A stretch of DNA of 44,084 nucleotides from Mesorhizobium loti (GTDB taxonomy: Bacteria > Pseudomonadota > Alphaproteobacteria > Rhizobiales > Rhizobiaceae), in the NCBI RefSeq assembly GCF_002858745.1, contig NZ_PJRO01000023.1:1-44084 (forward strand), given 5' to 3'. Below the pieces are notes generated by a model, which searched no databases, was not told the DNA's origin, and saw nothing but the letters and a program-made list of their open reading frames with translations. Positions 23,491-33,417 of the stretch are shown here, piece by piece. Position numbers and translations under genes: made by a program. The first letter of the stretch is position 1; each line of letters starts with the position of its first letter.

Positions 23491-24036
23491 ATGTGCATCG
23501 GCGCAGTCGGTATGGCTGTTGCCCAGTTTGCTTTGTCCGCTGCTAGCACCGTCGCCGGCTTCATGGGACAGCAGCAGCAGTACGAAGCGCAGCAGCAGTA
23601 CTACAAGAACAACCGTGAGGCTGCCAACAAGGCTGCCGTCAACACCTACGCATCGAACCAGAACAGGGCCCTACAGGAACGGGCTGCCGCGTCCCAACAG
23701 CTTCAGCAGCTCAACACTGACGCCATGAGAGGCAGGGCTACCGCAGAGGTTGCCGCTGGTGAGGCGGGCGTTACCGGCCTGTCAGTCGATGCCCTCGTGG
23801 CAGATTACTATGGCCAGCAGGGTCGCTATGAGCGGACCCTATCAAACAACTACCAGATGAACGCTGACTACCTCCGTGGAGAGATGGACGCGACCCAGGC
23901 GCAGGCCGAGGGACGCATCAACTCGGTCCAGCAGGGACAGAAGCCGAACTTTGCCGACTCCGCCATCCGTATCCTCGGAGGTGGCCTAGAGGCATGGGGC
24001 GGATTGCAGCGCGCTAAGCTCCAGGGGATCGCATAA
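23491..24036 (+). CDS. Internal virion protein B (T7 gp14-like)
   Basis: 181 aa (T7 gp14 is 196). Hydrophobic Ala-rich N-terminus then Gln-rich coiled-coil sequence (GQQQQYEAQQQYY) and the GVTGLSVD block typical of this family. Ejected at infection to form the channel in the outer membrane in T7. Confidence 0.93.
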   Translation: MCIGAVGMAVAQFALSAASTVAGFMGQQQQYEAQQQYYKNNREAANKAAVNTYASNQNRALQERAAASQQLQQLNTDAMRGRATAEVAAGEAGVTGLSVDALVADYYGQQGRYERTLSNNYQMNADYLRGEMDATQAQAEGRINSVQQGQKPNFADSAIRILGGGLEAWGGLQRAKLQGIA

Positions 24037-26267
24037 TGGCACAGCAGGGCCGCGTCCAAGTCAGGGACCTACAAGCTGACATTGCTCTCCGACCCGCTCC
24101 AATGCAGTCGGACACCTACGCGCCCCCTCCGCGCCCGGTAGAGAACCAGAACGCGGCCCGTTTGGCTGACGCCCTGAGTTCCTTCTCGGGTGTCTTTGGC
24201 GGCCTCGTCGGGATCGCTGGCAAGACCTCCAAGGAGGAACGCGAGCGGCAGGAAGCCATCTTCCAGAAGCGGATCGCTGGTCAGACGCTCGAAGAGACGC
24301 GCGCCGACATTAAGGCCGGTCGCATGGACGTCACAGACGACAAGATCGCCAACGCTGCCCGTCAGAGCGTCTACGGCAACAAGTGGGCACAGGCCGAGGC
24401 GGCAAAGACCGACGAGCTGCTGAACACCGAGTTCGATTGGGCCGACGGCGATCCCGAGAAGTTCCTAGCTGGACGCTTCCAACAGGCTATCGGCGATAGC
24501 GGCTTGTCTGACCCGAACGCCATTGCCTCGGCGTCCCGCACCTGGGACCAGTACAAGATGAGCGTCCTGGGTCGCCAGCAGCGATACCGAGTTGACCGGA
24601 CCAACCAATCGACGACCGACACCGCATTCACCGTCATCAACGACAAGGCCAATGAATGGGCTGGCCAGCAGATGGAGCCGGCAGAGTTCGCTTCCAAGCT
24701 GAACCAAATGCGCGGCGAGCTGGGCTCAAAGGGTTCCCTCGGGACCAACGACGAGGCTCTCGATAGGGAGTATCTCAACGCTGCCGCGCGAATGGCCCAG
24801 ACCCACCCCGAGTACGCTCTGGCAATGGTCGATGCCGAATACGCCGGTCGAGCTGGCAAGACGTCCCTCTCCGCACAGCGTGAGTATCGAGACCGGGTTC
24901 TCCAGATCAAAACCGAAGCGGCCAAGGCCATCGGCATCCGCAATGATAAGGCAACGCTCAGTCAGGTAGATACCGACGCTGACGCGCTGCTCGATCAAGA
25001 CAATCTCGACCGGGTCACGGACTTCACCTACACAGACCGAAACAAAGAGCAGAAGACCGTCCAGGCCGACACGATCAAGCAAGAGGCGTTCAATCGCTAC
25101 ATGCAGCGGTCGGGCACCATCGCTAAGGCCAACCGTGAGGAACCCCAGGAGACCGTCGCTCGTGAGCTTCGCAAGGCACAGCTCGCTGGACTGGAGCATC
25201 CGCAGATCAAGGCCCTGGTGTCTGGGATTGCGGGTGCAGCGTCGGTTGACTTAGCCCAGAACCCGGAGGCTCTCTCTAAGGTGATGGAGAAGGTGAACAC
25301 AGCGCGCTGGCTCTACAACACCTCCAAGAACACCTACATGTCGTACCTCAAAGAAGCCGACCGTGATTTCATGGAAAGCTTCATCATCGCCAAGGACGGC
25401 ATGACCGGCGAGGATGGCCGGCAGATGTCCGATGCAGGAGCGCTGGAGTTCGCTGTTCGCACGTCCCAGCCTGTTCAGGTTGACGGGCTGAATTTCACCC
25501 GCGAGCAGAACGACAGGATTGATCAGCGGGTCAAGACCCTCGCCACCGACGACGGCTGGCTCTGGGGGCTGTTCGGAACCAGCACCAATCCCTGGAACTC
25601 GGCAGCAGGCCAGCAACGTGTAGCCTCGGTGGCCAAGCGCCTCGTCAGGGGCGGCATGGACCCGGACAAGGCCATTGAGGCAGCTTATGGCAGCGTCAAG
25701 AGGAACTCGCTCACCTACAACGGCTCCTTACTGGAAGTGGGTAAGTCATCCCTGCCCGACAACTATCGCGACACGCTGGATGGCATCGTAAGCGACTTCA
25801 CATCCGCCAACCCCGGCGTCCTGAAGGACCTTCAAATCGGCAATGAGGACATCACGATCCTCCCGATGAACGATATCAACCGCTCCGGTGGCCGGTTTGT
25901 CCTGATCGACAAGAACACGGGCAGCACCGTGAAGGACGACAAGACCGGGGAGCCTTTCTTCGTCACTCTCAAGACAATCCGAGAGCGCAGCCGCGCAGTA
26001 GCCGAAGAGGCGCAGCGCAAGGCGATCAACGAGACATCCGTCAAGGGCGTGGCCAAGGCCAACAAGCTCCTCCCCACCGGGGATGATGGGAAGTCCTTCG
26101 TCGACCCACGCACCCGCGAAGTGTTCGAGATCACGGTCCCCGAGGACGGCACCAAGCCGACGCTAAAGAAGACCGGTCGACGGGTTGGAAAGGTCGAAGA
26201 CCCAACCAAGCCCAAGTATCCCGACAACGGCTTCACTCCCCCGAACTTCGGTGGAGGCAACCGATAA
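24036..26267 (+). CDS. Internal virion protein C (T7 gp15-like)
   Basis: 743 aa (T7 gp15 is 747), ATG overlapping the previous stop. Long helical protein with many Ala, Asp and Lys residues. Position between gp14- and gp16-like genes and the matching length support the call. It forms part of the DNA ejection channel in the periplasm. Confidence 0.92.
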   Translation: MAQQGRVQVRDLQADIALRPAPMQSDTYAPPPRPVENQNAARLADALSSFSGVFGGLVGIAGKTSKEERERQEAIFQKRIAGQTLEETRADIKAGRMDVTDDKIANAARQSVYGNKWAQAEAAKTDELLNTEFDWADGDPEKFLAGRFQQAIGDSGLSDPNAIASASRTWDQYKMSVLGRQQRYRVDRTNQSTTDTAFTVINDKANEWAGQQMEPAEFASKLNQMRGELGSKGSLGTNDEALDREYLNAAARMAQTHPEYALAMVDAEYAGRAGKTSLSAQREYRDRVLQIKTEAAKAIGIRNDKATLSQVDTDADALLDQDNLDRVTDFTYTDRNKEQKTVQADTIKQEAFNRYMQRSGTIAKANREEPQETVARELRKAQLAGLEHPQIKALVSGIAGAASVDLAQNPEALSKVMEKVNTARWLYNTSKNTYMSYLKEADRDFMESFIIAKDGMTGEDGRQMSDAGALEFAVRTSQPVQVDGLNFTREQNDRIDQRVKTLATDDGWLWGLFGTSTNPWNSAAGQQRVASVAKRLVRGGMDPDKAIEAAYGSVKRNSLTYNGSLLEVGKSSLPDNYRDTLDGIVSDFTSANPGVLKDLQIGNEDITILPMNDINRSGGRFVLIDKNTGSTVKDDKTGEPFFVTLKTIRERSRAVAEEAQRKAINETSVKGVAKANKLLPTGDDGKSFVDPRTREVFEITVPEDGTKPTLKKTGRRVGKVEDPTKPKYPDNGFTPPNFGGGNR

Positions 26268-26277
26268 ACCACAACGA

Positions 26278-26306
26278 GACCCTCGGCTTAACCTCCGGGG
26301 GTCTTT
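26278..26306 (+). terminator. Hairpin, probable weak terminator
   Basis: A 9-bp stem (GACCCTCGG with CCGGGGGTC, one G-U pair) and an 8-nt loop followed by TTTCAGTTTC. Similar in plan to the hairpin at 30059. Confidence 0.65.
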
Positions 26307-26327
26307 CAGTTTCACCCATGAGGAAGA

Positions 26328-29300
26328 ATGACTTCTAGACTAGCTCAGGCCATCATCGACGAAAGCAAGCGTCGTGGTGCCGATCCTCTCGACTTCGCCA
26401 CCCTCGTGGGCTTCGAAACCGGGGGCACCTTCGACGTTTGGCAGAAGGGTCCAAGAACTAAGTGGGGTCAGCACATCGGCCTCATCCAAATGGGCGAGCC
26501 CCAACGTGCGCAATTCGGCTACCACGAGGGTGTGTCCGAAGAGGACGCCGTAAAGTCCTCCTTTGACTACCTTGAGGCCAACGGATGGAAATCCGGTATG
26601 AGCCTCCTCGACATGTATTCAACGATCAACGCTGGTTCCCCAGGCCGCTACAACGCGGTCGATGGTGGCACCACGGTGCGCCAGAAGGTCGAGAGCAGCA
26701 ACATGGATGCCCAGCGCAGGAAAGCCGCTGCACTCCTCGGGGGCACCTACACGCCCATCCAGAAGTCCACCAATGGTTCTTCGGACATTGGCATGACAGC
26801 CGTCGAGGTACCGACGTGGCAGGCACAGACCCCACGCGCCCCCGAGGTTGAGGTAGCGGAGCCCGGTTGGTGGCAGCTTCAGTCTGACGCCTATAACCGC
26901 GAGCAGACGCTCCCATGGCTCCAGGCACAGCAGCCCTCCGGCTATCAGCCCGACCCGAATTGGTCGCTCGCCGCTGGCCGGGTGAAGACCGATCTCGAAG
27001 CTCGGGGCATCCCGTCAAGTGAGGTCGAACGCTACACCGATCAACTCGCCAGCGTCTCTGAGGCTGACTACCAAAGCAATCTGGGACGGGTAAAGGATGA
27101 CTGGGACCGGGGCCAGCGCCTCTCCAATGCTGGCTTCACCGGTACGGCCTTGACCATCGCCAACCAAATATTTGATCCAGTAGCTCTCGGTGCTGACCTC
27201 CTGGCCTCGACAGTAGCCCCTGAGCTGGTCTTCGCGAGACGCGCTGGTCGCCTCTCCGGTGCCCTTACGGGTGCTGTGGGCGGTGCTGCCGGTGGCTTCG
27301 CTTCCGCCGCTGTGGCCGACGCTGTGAACCCTCACCGGGACCAGATGGACCTCCTCTACGGAACGGTCCTCGGCTTCGGCATTGGTGGCGCTGTCGGGCA
27401 CCTGTTCAACAACCCCGCAACGGTTGCCGAAGGGGCGCACCTTCAGAGTGTCGCTCAAAGGGCCGCTATGGAGTACGACGGGGTACCTTTGGGTGCCGGT
27501 TCGGTTGGCGCTGCCAAGACAGCCAGGTCTGAGCCATTCCTCAATGAGGACGGCCTTGGGTTGCTGGAGGACAAGGACTTCGCCAAGACCTTCGGCGGAA
27601 GTGCGCGCATTGACCTTTCAGCGCGCCTTCAGCAGGACGCCAATCCACTCATCAAGGCAGCGGCTGGCCTCGTTCAGGACGGCACAGGGAAGACCCAGGG
27701 TGCCGTCAACGTCATCTCGGCAAGCGAGGATTTGACCCGCCTCTACGAAGAGAAGGTCATCTACCACGGGCAGACCTACGACACGCAGCTCCGTGACTTC
27801 AGCGCCCGTCAGCCAAAGGGTCTCGGATCGGAGCAGATCGAGCGCGAGTTCAATGGGCAGATCGACGCCTACATCCGTGACCGGGCTTCAGGTCGTGCCG
27901 ACAGATACGATCCTGCCGTCATCAAGATGGGAAACAAGCAGGCGGAGCTGTACCGGGACGCCCTGGCTCTCATGAAGAACCCCTTCCTCCGCGAAGGGAT
28001 CGAAGACGCCCGTCCGGTCTTGAACGCCGACGCTGTCCCCGAAGACCCGCACTTTGCGCCCCGTTATTGGGACAGCCCCAAGCTGATCGAAGCTCGGCGG
28101 ATGTTCGGTGATGACGCCATCGCCAACCTGATTGGGAGAGCGATGAAGTCGGCAAACACGGCGCTGAAGGACGACCTTATCGACAGAACCTCCAAAGCCT
28201 TTACCAGGGCCGTCATCGACCGCGCCCACGGCTTGCAAGACGTCTCGTCGTTCAGGCTGAGCAAGGCCAACATGGACGCCCTCGTCGACATGCTGGAGAA
28301 CCACTACGGCCTCGTTAAGGAAGACGCGGAAGCGCTGCGCTGGCAGCTCAATGGTGGCACGACCGCTAAGGGTAACAAAGGAGCTTCGGAACACCTGAAG
28401 GCTCGCCTGCTGCTCGACGAAAGTCTCCCAGCGATCCAGATGAGGAACGTTCTCACCGGCACGACGGAGGACCTGAAGCTCTCCGACTTGTTCGTCACGG
28501 ACGCGAAGGCGAACTTCACCCACTACATGCGCAACACCATGGGCCGTGTGGCTATGGCCCGTTATCGCTTCAAGGACCCGGTCTCCGGGGAGATGTTGAT
28601 CAACGGCTTCACCAGCGACGCAGAGTGGGACAAATACGTCGGGATGGTCAGGCAGAAGAACGCCGACCTGATCTCAGAAGGCAAGCTGACAAAGGCCGAA
28701 GCCGCTACCGGCATAAAGCGCCTAGAGTTCGCCTACGCCTCCATTCTCGGTCGACCGACGAACAGCCTGGACGCGACCAACGCAGGCTGGACCCTTCGGA
28801 TGCTCCGCAAGTTCAACTTTGCCCGCATCATGAACCAAGTCGGCTTCGCCCAGTTGGCCGAAATCGGAATGCCTATCGCGTCCCTTGGCTGGAAGGCGGC
28901 GCTGTCGCAGGCTCCTGCCCTTCGCCGCGTAATCGACGAAGATGGCGCATCGATCCTGAAGTCTGGCCTCGGGCACGACCTAGAGGCTGTGATGGGTGTC
29001 GGCGCAGATCGCCTGCTCCACAGCTCGAACTACAACCTTGAAGACCTCACCCATCTCCAGGGCGAACCGACCAAGACTTGGCGGGACGTCGTCGAGCGGG
29101 GCCTGAACAAGGCGAACAAGGTCACCTCTGAAATCTCAGGTCTCACCCAGGCGAACGTCATGCTGGAGCGGTGGACCGCCAAGGCCATCGTGCAGAAGTT
29201 CTCCGACATTGCCGCAAAGGGCGGCAAAGGTATGTCAGCCAAGCGGTTGGCCGACCTGGGCCTCGATAAGGAGATGACCGCCCGCATCGTCAAAATGTTC

Positions 29301-30038
29301 AACACCGAGGGCAACTTCGAGCATGAGACCGGCTTCATCACGGGCCGCAAGGTCATGCGAGCCCATTTCGACAAGTGGACCGACAAGGAAGCCCGGGAAG
29401 CGTTCCTCCAGGCCGCCCACCGGCTGAGCCGTCAGGTGATCCAGAAGAACGACATCGGGAACATGGCTATGTGGATGTCTCATCCGCTCGCCAAAATCCT
29501 CATGCAGTTCCGCACGTTCATGGTTGGGGCTTACGCAAAGCAGACGCTGAAGTCTCTCAACATGCGGGACCTCACAGCGCTGCATCAGCTCATCCTGACA
29601 TCCGCCTTGGGCACCGCTGCGTACGTTGCGCAGATGAAGCTCCAGGCCCTCGGACGGGAAGACAAGGACAAGTTCCTTGAAGATCGTCTGAGCGGGCAGA
29701 ACTTGATGGCCGCTGGCTTCTCCCGAGCTGGCATGTCGTCGATTATCCCGATGCTGCTCGATACCGGGCTCTACGCTTCCGGGCAGAACTCGCTGTTCTC
29801 CTACACCCGCACCACGGGTCAGGCGAGTAACATGCTGTTTGGCAACCCGACGATGGGCGGCTTGGATGACCTCACACAGGCAACTCGTGGTGTCGCTGGC
29901 TTGTCCCGCGACGGCCAGTGGTCCCAGGAAGAGGCTCGGTCGCTCACGCGCATCCTGCCCTTCGGGAACTCCCTCCCGATTGTTATGGGCCTTAACGCCC
30001 TGATCTCGGACATGCCCAAGCGCCCACCGAGGCACTAA
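26328..30038 (+). CDS. Internal virion protein D with transglycosylase domain (T7 gp16-like)
   Basis: 1236 aa (T7 gp16 is 1318). The N-terminal 110 residues form a soluble-lytic-transglycosylase-like domain with a candidate catalytic E30 (GFETGG) and IGLIQMG. A Gly/Ala-rich hydrophobic region follows at about 300-370. The remaining 850 residues are mostly helical. In T7 it cuts peptidoglycan locally and, with gp15, carries DNA across the inner membrane. Confidence 0.95.
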   Translation: MTSRLAQAIIDESKRRGADPLDFATLVGFETGGTFDVWQKGPRTKWGQHIGLIQMGEPQRAQFGYHEGVSEEDAVKSSFDYLEANGWKSGMSLLDMYSTINAGSPGRYNAVDGGTTVRQKVESSNMDAQRRKAAALLGGTYTPIQKSTNGSSDIGMTAVEVPTWQAQTPRAPEVEVAEPGWWQLQSDAYNREQTLPWLQAQQPSGYQPDPNWSLAAGRVKTDLEARGIPSSEVERYTDQLASVSEADYQSNLGRVKDDWDRGQRLSNAGFTGTALTIANQIFDPVALGADLLASTVAPELVFARRAGRLSGALTGAVGGAAGGFASAAVADAVNPHRDQMDLLYGTVLGFGIGGAVGHLFNNPATVAEGAHLQSVAQRAAMEYDGVPLGAGSVGAAKTARSEPFLNEDGLGLLEDKDFAKTFGGSARIDLSARLQQDANPLIKAAAGLVQDGTGKTQGAVNVISASEDLTRLYEEKVIYHGQTYDTQLRDFSARQPKGLGSEQIEREFNGQIDAYIRDRASGRADRYDPAVIKMGNKQAELYRDALALMKNPFLREGIEDARPVLNADAVPEDPHFAPRYWDSPKLIEARRMFGDDAIANLIGRAMKSANTALKDDLIDRTSKAFTRAVIDRAHGLQDVSSFRLSKANMDALVDMLENHYGLVKEDAEALRWQLNGGTTAKGNKGASEHLKARLLLDESLPAIQMRNVLTGTTEDLKLSDLFVTDAKANFTHYMRNTMGRVAMARYRFKDPVSGEMLINGFTSDAEWDKYVGMVRQKNADLISEGKLTKAEAATGIKRLEFAYASILGRPTNSLDATNAGWTLRMLRKFNFARIMNQVGFAQLAEIGMPIASLGWKAALSQAPALRRVIDEDGASILKSGLGHDLEAVMGVGADRLLHSSNYNLEDLTHLQGEPTKTWRDVVERGLNKANKVTSEISGLTQANVMLERWTAKAIVQKFSDIAAKGGKGMSAKRLADLGLDKEMTARIVKMFNTEGNFEHETGFITGRKVMRAHFDKWTDKEAREAFLQAAHRLSRQVIQKNDIGNMAMWMSHPLAKILMQFRTFMVGAYAKQTLKSLNMRDLTALHQLILTSALGTAAYVAQMKLQALGREDKDKFLEDRLSGQNLMAAGFSRAGMSSIIPMLLDTGLYASGQNSLFSYTRTTGQASNMLFGNPTMGGLDDLTQATRGVAGLSRDGQWSQEEARSLTRILPFGNSLPIVMGLNALISDMPKRPPRH

Positions 30039-30058
30039 CCACAAATCAACCTCAACGA

Positions 30059-30085
30059 GGCCCTCAGTTAACCCTGGGGGCCTTT
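30059..30085 (+). terminator. Hairpin, probable weak terminator
   Basis: A 9-bp stem (GGCCCTCAG with CTGGGGGCC, one G-U pair), TTAACC loop, then TTTCTCATTT. Separates the ejection-protein genes from the tail fibres. Confidence 0.7.
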
Positions 30086-30107
30086 CTCATTTCGATCAAA
30101 GGAACAC

Positions 30108-31577
30108 ATGGCATCAGCCCTCAAGTCCATGGTCTTCTACGACGCTGACGGCGTCACCAAGGACTGGACCTTCGATTTCCCCTACCTCGCCCGAGACCAC
30201 GTCAAGGTCTACGTCGACGGTAATCCCTATGGCGACTTCACGTGGATGGGCGCTGGCTCGCTGAGGTTTGCCACGGCGCTCACTCGTGGCAAGATCAAAA
30301 TCGGCCGCGAGACGCCCCGAGAGACTGCGATCGTAACCATTGCGGACGGCTCCTCACTGCGCGCCGTCGACCTCAACACGGCGAACCTTCAGGCACTCTT
30401 TATCGCCCAGGAAGCTGACGACGCTGCGATCTACATCGCAACCAGCACCATTATCGCCCCCGAGAGTGACGCTGGTCGTGTCAACCTAATCATCCCGTCT
30501 ATCGAAGACCGCCGCAACAAGATCATGGGCTTCGACGAACACGGCGGCTTCATGATCTACACCGAGCAGAACATGCCCTCAGGTCCGCGCGGCCCGGTTG
30601 GCGACAAAGGCCCAACAGGTGATCAAGGTCCGGTCGGCATTCAAGGTCCTCAGGGGGCAATCGGTCCGACAGGCCCCCGTGGCCCAGAAGGCCCGCAAGG
30701 TCCCGAAGGTATTCGTGGACCTCAAGGTCTTCAGGGTATTGTTGGTCCGTCGTTCGAGCCCAAGGCCATCGGCGTCACCGCCGACCGCGCGCTATACGAC
30801 ACCCAACCTCAGGGCTTCTCGTTTCTCGACATGACCCAGGGCAAGGTGTTCTTCAAGCTGTCGAACGCTACCGGCGACTGGTCCACGGGCGCTGCCTTCG
30901 GCCAAGGTCAGCAGGGTGTCCAGGGTCCACAAGGCAACACCGGCCCGGTCGGACCTATCGGCCCCACTGGAGCAACTGGTCCAGCAGGTCCACAAGGTCC
31001 GCAAGGTGTCATTGGACCGCAGGGCCCCGGTGGCACGGGCCCAAAAGGTTCCCCTGGTATGGTCTGGCGTGGGCTCTACGTCGGCACCTCGAACTATCTT
31101 CCTGAAGACGTCGTCCATTATCTGGGCGAGGCGTTCATCAGAATTGGAGAGGGAGAGACCATCAACGTGGCCCCGAGCAATACCTCGAAGTGGTCCAAGG
31201 TGGCCGCCAGGGGTGTCGATGGGGCGACTGGTGCTGCTGGCGCTCAGGGACCGACTGGGCCGACGGGGCCGCAGGGCTACCAGGGCGCTCAGGGTCCTTC
31301 TGGTCCCCAGGGTCCGCAAGGGCCTGCTGGTCCCCAGGGCGTTCGTGGTCCTCAGGGTGACACAGGTCCGCAAGGGCCTGCTGGCGGTGTCGTCGTTTAC
31401 ACGGGCACCTCATCCAGCGAGACCGTCTACCCAATCGGGCACTACATGCTCAAGCCTTATGGCACCGGGGGGCCTGCCCCCGCCCTGAACCAGGATTACG
31501 GTGCCTATCCAGTTGTCGGAACTTGGCGCATTCGTGGTGTGCTTTCCGGAACGGTTCTCATTCAGCGAGTAGCTTAA
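30108..31577 (+). CDS. Tail fibre protein 1: T7 gp17-type N-terminus with three collagen-like blocks
   Basis: 489 aa. Residues 1-150 match the T7 gp17 N-terminal virion-attachment domain (VFYDADGVTKDWTFDFPYL, LNTANLQALFIAQEADDA). Three Gly-X-Y collagen-like blocks follow (about 159-213, 265-317, 369-426), separated by two small domains. The second of these (about 318-366, with W320, Y324 and DVVHYLGEAF) resembles a carbohydrate-binding CBM5/12-type module. The last 60 residues share a YPIGH...GTWR.RG...QRVA pattern with the next gene's C-terminus, suggesting a common tip domain. Trimeric by analogy with other fibres. Confidence 0.92.
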   Translation: MASALKSMVFYDADGVTKDWTFDFPYLARDHVKVYVDGNPYGDFTWMGAGSLRFATALTRGKIKIGRETPRETAIVTIADGSSLRAVDLNTANLQALFIAQEADDAAIYIATSTIIAPESDAGRVNLIIPSIEDRRNKIMGFDEHGGFMIYTEQNMPSGPRGPVGDKGPTGDQGPVGIQGPQGAIGPTGPRGPEGPQGPEGIRGPQGLQGIVGPSFEPKAIGVTADRALYDTQPQGFSFLDMTQGKVFFKLSNATGDWSTGAAFGQGQQGVQGPQGNTGPVGPIGPTGATGPAGPQGPQGVIGPQGPGGTGPKGSPGMVWRGLYVGTSNYLPEDVVHYLGEAFIRIGEGETINVAPSNTSKWSKVAARGVDGATGAAGAQGPTGPTGPQGYQGAQGPSGPQGPQGPAGPQGVRGPQGDTGPQGPAGGVVVYTGTSSSETVYPIGHYMLKPYGTGGPAPALNQDYGAYPVVGTWRIRGVLSGTVLIQRVA

Positions 31578-31581
31578 TCAC

Positions 31582-32754
31582 ATGACTTCACAGATCGAGA
31601 CCGGCGCTGCCGATCTTGGTTCCGACCTCAACTCCAGGGTGGGCTTTGATGGCCCTCCTGGGGCTACCGGGGCACAGGGGCCTCAGGGGGTACAGGGTCC
31701 TCAAGGCCTGAAGGGGGACCAGGGTATCCAGGGTCCTCAGGGGGACAAGGGGCTCAAGGGCGATCAAGGGGCACAAGGCGTTCCTGGTCCTCTAATCAAC
31801 GAGCTTCTATCCAAGGCTTACAGCACCTCCACGGCGGATTGGAACACCATCACCACACCCGGTTGGCATACCTATCTCCTCGGCACGACCAACGCCAATC
31901 GTCCCGCTGACGTTTATTTCTGGTGCCAAGTCTTGGACTACGCAGGGGTCTCCTTGAGACAGATCGCGTGGCCTTATTCGACCTCTGAAAGCTCCGGCAT
32001 CTGGACCCGCAGCCGTTACGATGGCGTCTGGAGCGGGTGGTATCGCATACCGTTGGATGGGAACTTCACCTCGTCAACGACTGCCGCCCTTGTAGGTAAG
32101 ACCACGGCAGCAGCTTACGGCATCTACGGTCAATCACTCGCATCCGGTTATGGTGGTGTGATTGGCTATACGCAGAATGGTGGCATCTACGGCATTCTTG
32201 GCTACAACAATGCCTACTCGTTGTATGGCAATGGCGCTATCTACGTCAGTGGAAACGTCGTCGCTGGTGGGCACCTATACGCCTCGGCTGGGTACGTCTA
32301 TGGAGCGTCAGCCTACGTGGTTGTCGGCCCCCAAGCTTCAGGCGGTCTCGTGTACCTGCGCCCAAATGGCCCCGGCAGCAGCGCTGGCGAGGTGCGGGTC
32401 AACTCCAGCGGGGACTTGATCGCCTCAAACCTAGTCTATTCCGGTAACGGAAACTCGTTCCTCCACACCAACGGGAATATCTACGGGTCGGCCTGGGGTG
32501 GCTATCTGTCCTCATATCTCGATGCCCGTTACCCCGCCGTCTACCAGGGGACCAATCAGGACGAGCTATTATTCCCCATCGGCCACATCATTCACCTGTC
32601 CAGCATCACCACTGCCCGCAACTCCACAGTCACGCCCTATCTGCTGATGAACAGTGCTTTCGAGTATGCCGTAAGTGGCGGTTCGGCCCTGGCAGGGACG
32701 TGGAGGTCTCGCGGGCGTAACGCGAGCGGTGGCATTGCTCAGAGAGTAGCCTAA
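31582..32754 (+). CDS. Tail fibre protein 2: collagen-like stem and receptor-binding tip
   Basis: 390 aa, 4 bp after fibre 1. It lacks the gp17 attachment domain. A collagen-like block (about 21-69) is followed by a pyocin-knob-like segment (ITTPGWHTYL, WYRIPLDG), a Gly/Tyr-rich beta region (about 165-310) and a C-terminal domain resembling that of fibre 1 (FPIGH...GTWRSRG...QRVA). It may attach through fibre 1 and form the distal part of a branched or two-piece fibre. Confidence 0.85.
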   Translation: MTSQIETGAADLGSDLNSRVGFDGPPGATGAQGPQGVQGPQGLKGDQGIQGPQGDKGLKGDQGAQGVPGPLINELLSKAYSTSTADWNTITTPGWHTYLLGTTNANRPADVYFWCQVLDYAGVSLRQIAWPYSTSESSGIWTRSRYDGVWSGWYRIPLDGNFTSSTTAALVGKTTAAAYGIYGQSLASGYGGVIGYTQNGGIYGILGYNNAYSLYGNGAIYVSGNVVAGGHLYASAGYVYGASAYVVVGPQASGGLVYLRPNGPGSSAGEVRVNSSGDLIASNLVYSGNGNSFLHTNGNIYGSAWGGYLSSYLDARYPAVYQGTNQDELLFPIGHIIHLSSITTARNSTVTPYLLMNSAFEYAVSGGSALAGTWRSRGRNASGGIAQRVA

Positions 32755-32755
32755 C

Positions 32756-33208
32756 TTGATACCACAACTTCATGAAATCACCTCGGTGACCGCGACCGAG
32801 GAGGCTGAGTGCTTCCTCGCTCAGGTCGACCTCACGGATATGACTGGGGCACGTTCAGTCTACCCATATGTCGCCCGCAAGGGTGACACGTTCGGTCTCG
32901 CCCCTCAGGTCTGGGAAGCGATCACCGCCTGGATTGCTGACGGGAAGCCTGTGCTACCCGCTCAGCCGCCAGAACCTGAACCCATGGTTCCCCTGTCGCC
33001 TCGACAAATACGCCTCGCGTTGAACTCGATCCAGCTCACTGAAGCTGACGTCGAGGGTGCCCTGGCGGCGAACCCCGACGGGCTCGTCGAGTGGCGTTGG
33101 GCAACCCAGTACGACCGAGATCATCCACTGGTCGTCGCTTTGGCGACCCACTTCAATCTTCCGTCAGAGCAGATCGATACTCTCTGGCGTTGGGCCCAGG
33201 ACCTATGA
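32756..33208 (+). CDS. Putative tail-fibre assembly or chaperone protein
   Basis: 150 aa, TTG start 2 bp after fibre 2. A proline-rich linker (PAQPPEPEPMVPLSP, about residues 69-83) joins an N-terminal beta-type domain to a helical C-terminal domain containing LSPRQIRLAL and LVEWRW. Proteins with this C-terminal layout commonly follow phage fibre genes. Function inferred from position. Confidence 0.65.
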   Translation: MIPQLHEITSVTATEEAECFLAQVDLTDMTGARSVYPYVARKGDTFGLAPQVWEAITAWIADGKPVLPAQPPEPEPMVPLSPRQIRLALNSIQLTEADVEGALAANPDGLVEWRWATQYDRDHPLVVALATHFNLPSEQIDTLWRWAQDL

Positions 33209-33417
33209 ACATTGCAGCCATTGTTGGCGACACCATCTCCGAACGGGCGACCTCTGTAGTCGCTGCCGCTTCAGTCACGTCTCCGGCGTGGCTCCCTTCC
33301 CTCGACACCGTCTCAGTCTTTGCCGCTAAGTGGACCCCAATCCTCGGTGCCTCTTGGCTGATCGTCCAGATCGCCGTGAAGATTTGGGAAGCCGCTCATA
33401 AGGATCACGACAAGTGA
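33205..33417 (+). CDS. Holin, class II T7 gp17.5-like
   Basis: 70 aa (T7 gp17.5 is 67). One clear transmembrane helix (about 42-61, ending IVQIAVKIW) and a basic C-terminus (AAHKDHDK). The VQI.VK.. segment and location between the fibre and small terminase genes match gp17.5. It should time membrane permeabilisation and activation of the distant signal-anchor endolysin. Confidence 0.88.
   Translation: MNIAAIVGDTISERATSVVAAASVTSPAWLPSLDTVSVFAAKWTPILGASWLIVQIAVKIWEAAHKDHDK

Noticed and set aside
30590..31400. Tandem DNA repeats or CRISPR-like array in the fibre genes
   Set aside because: The periodicity is 9 bp and encodes Gly-X-Y collagen-like triplets; no spacers or conserved direct repeats of CRISPR type occur anywhere in the window.
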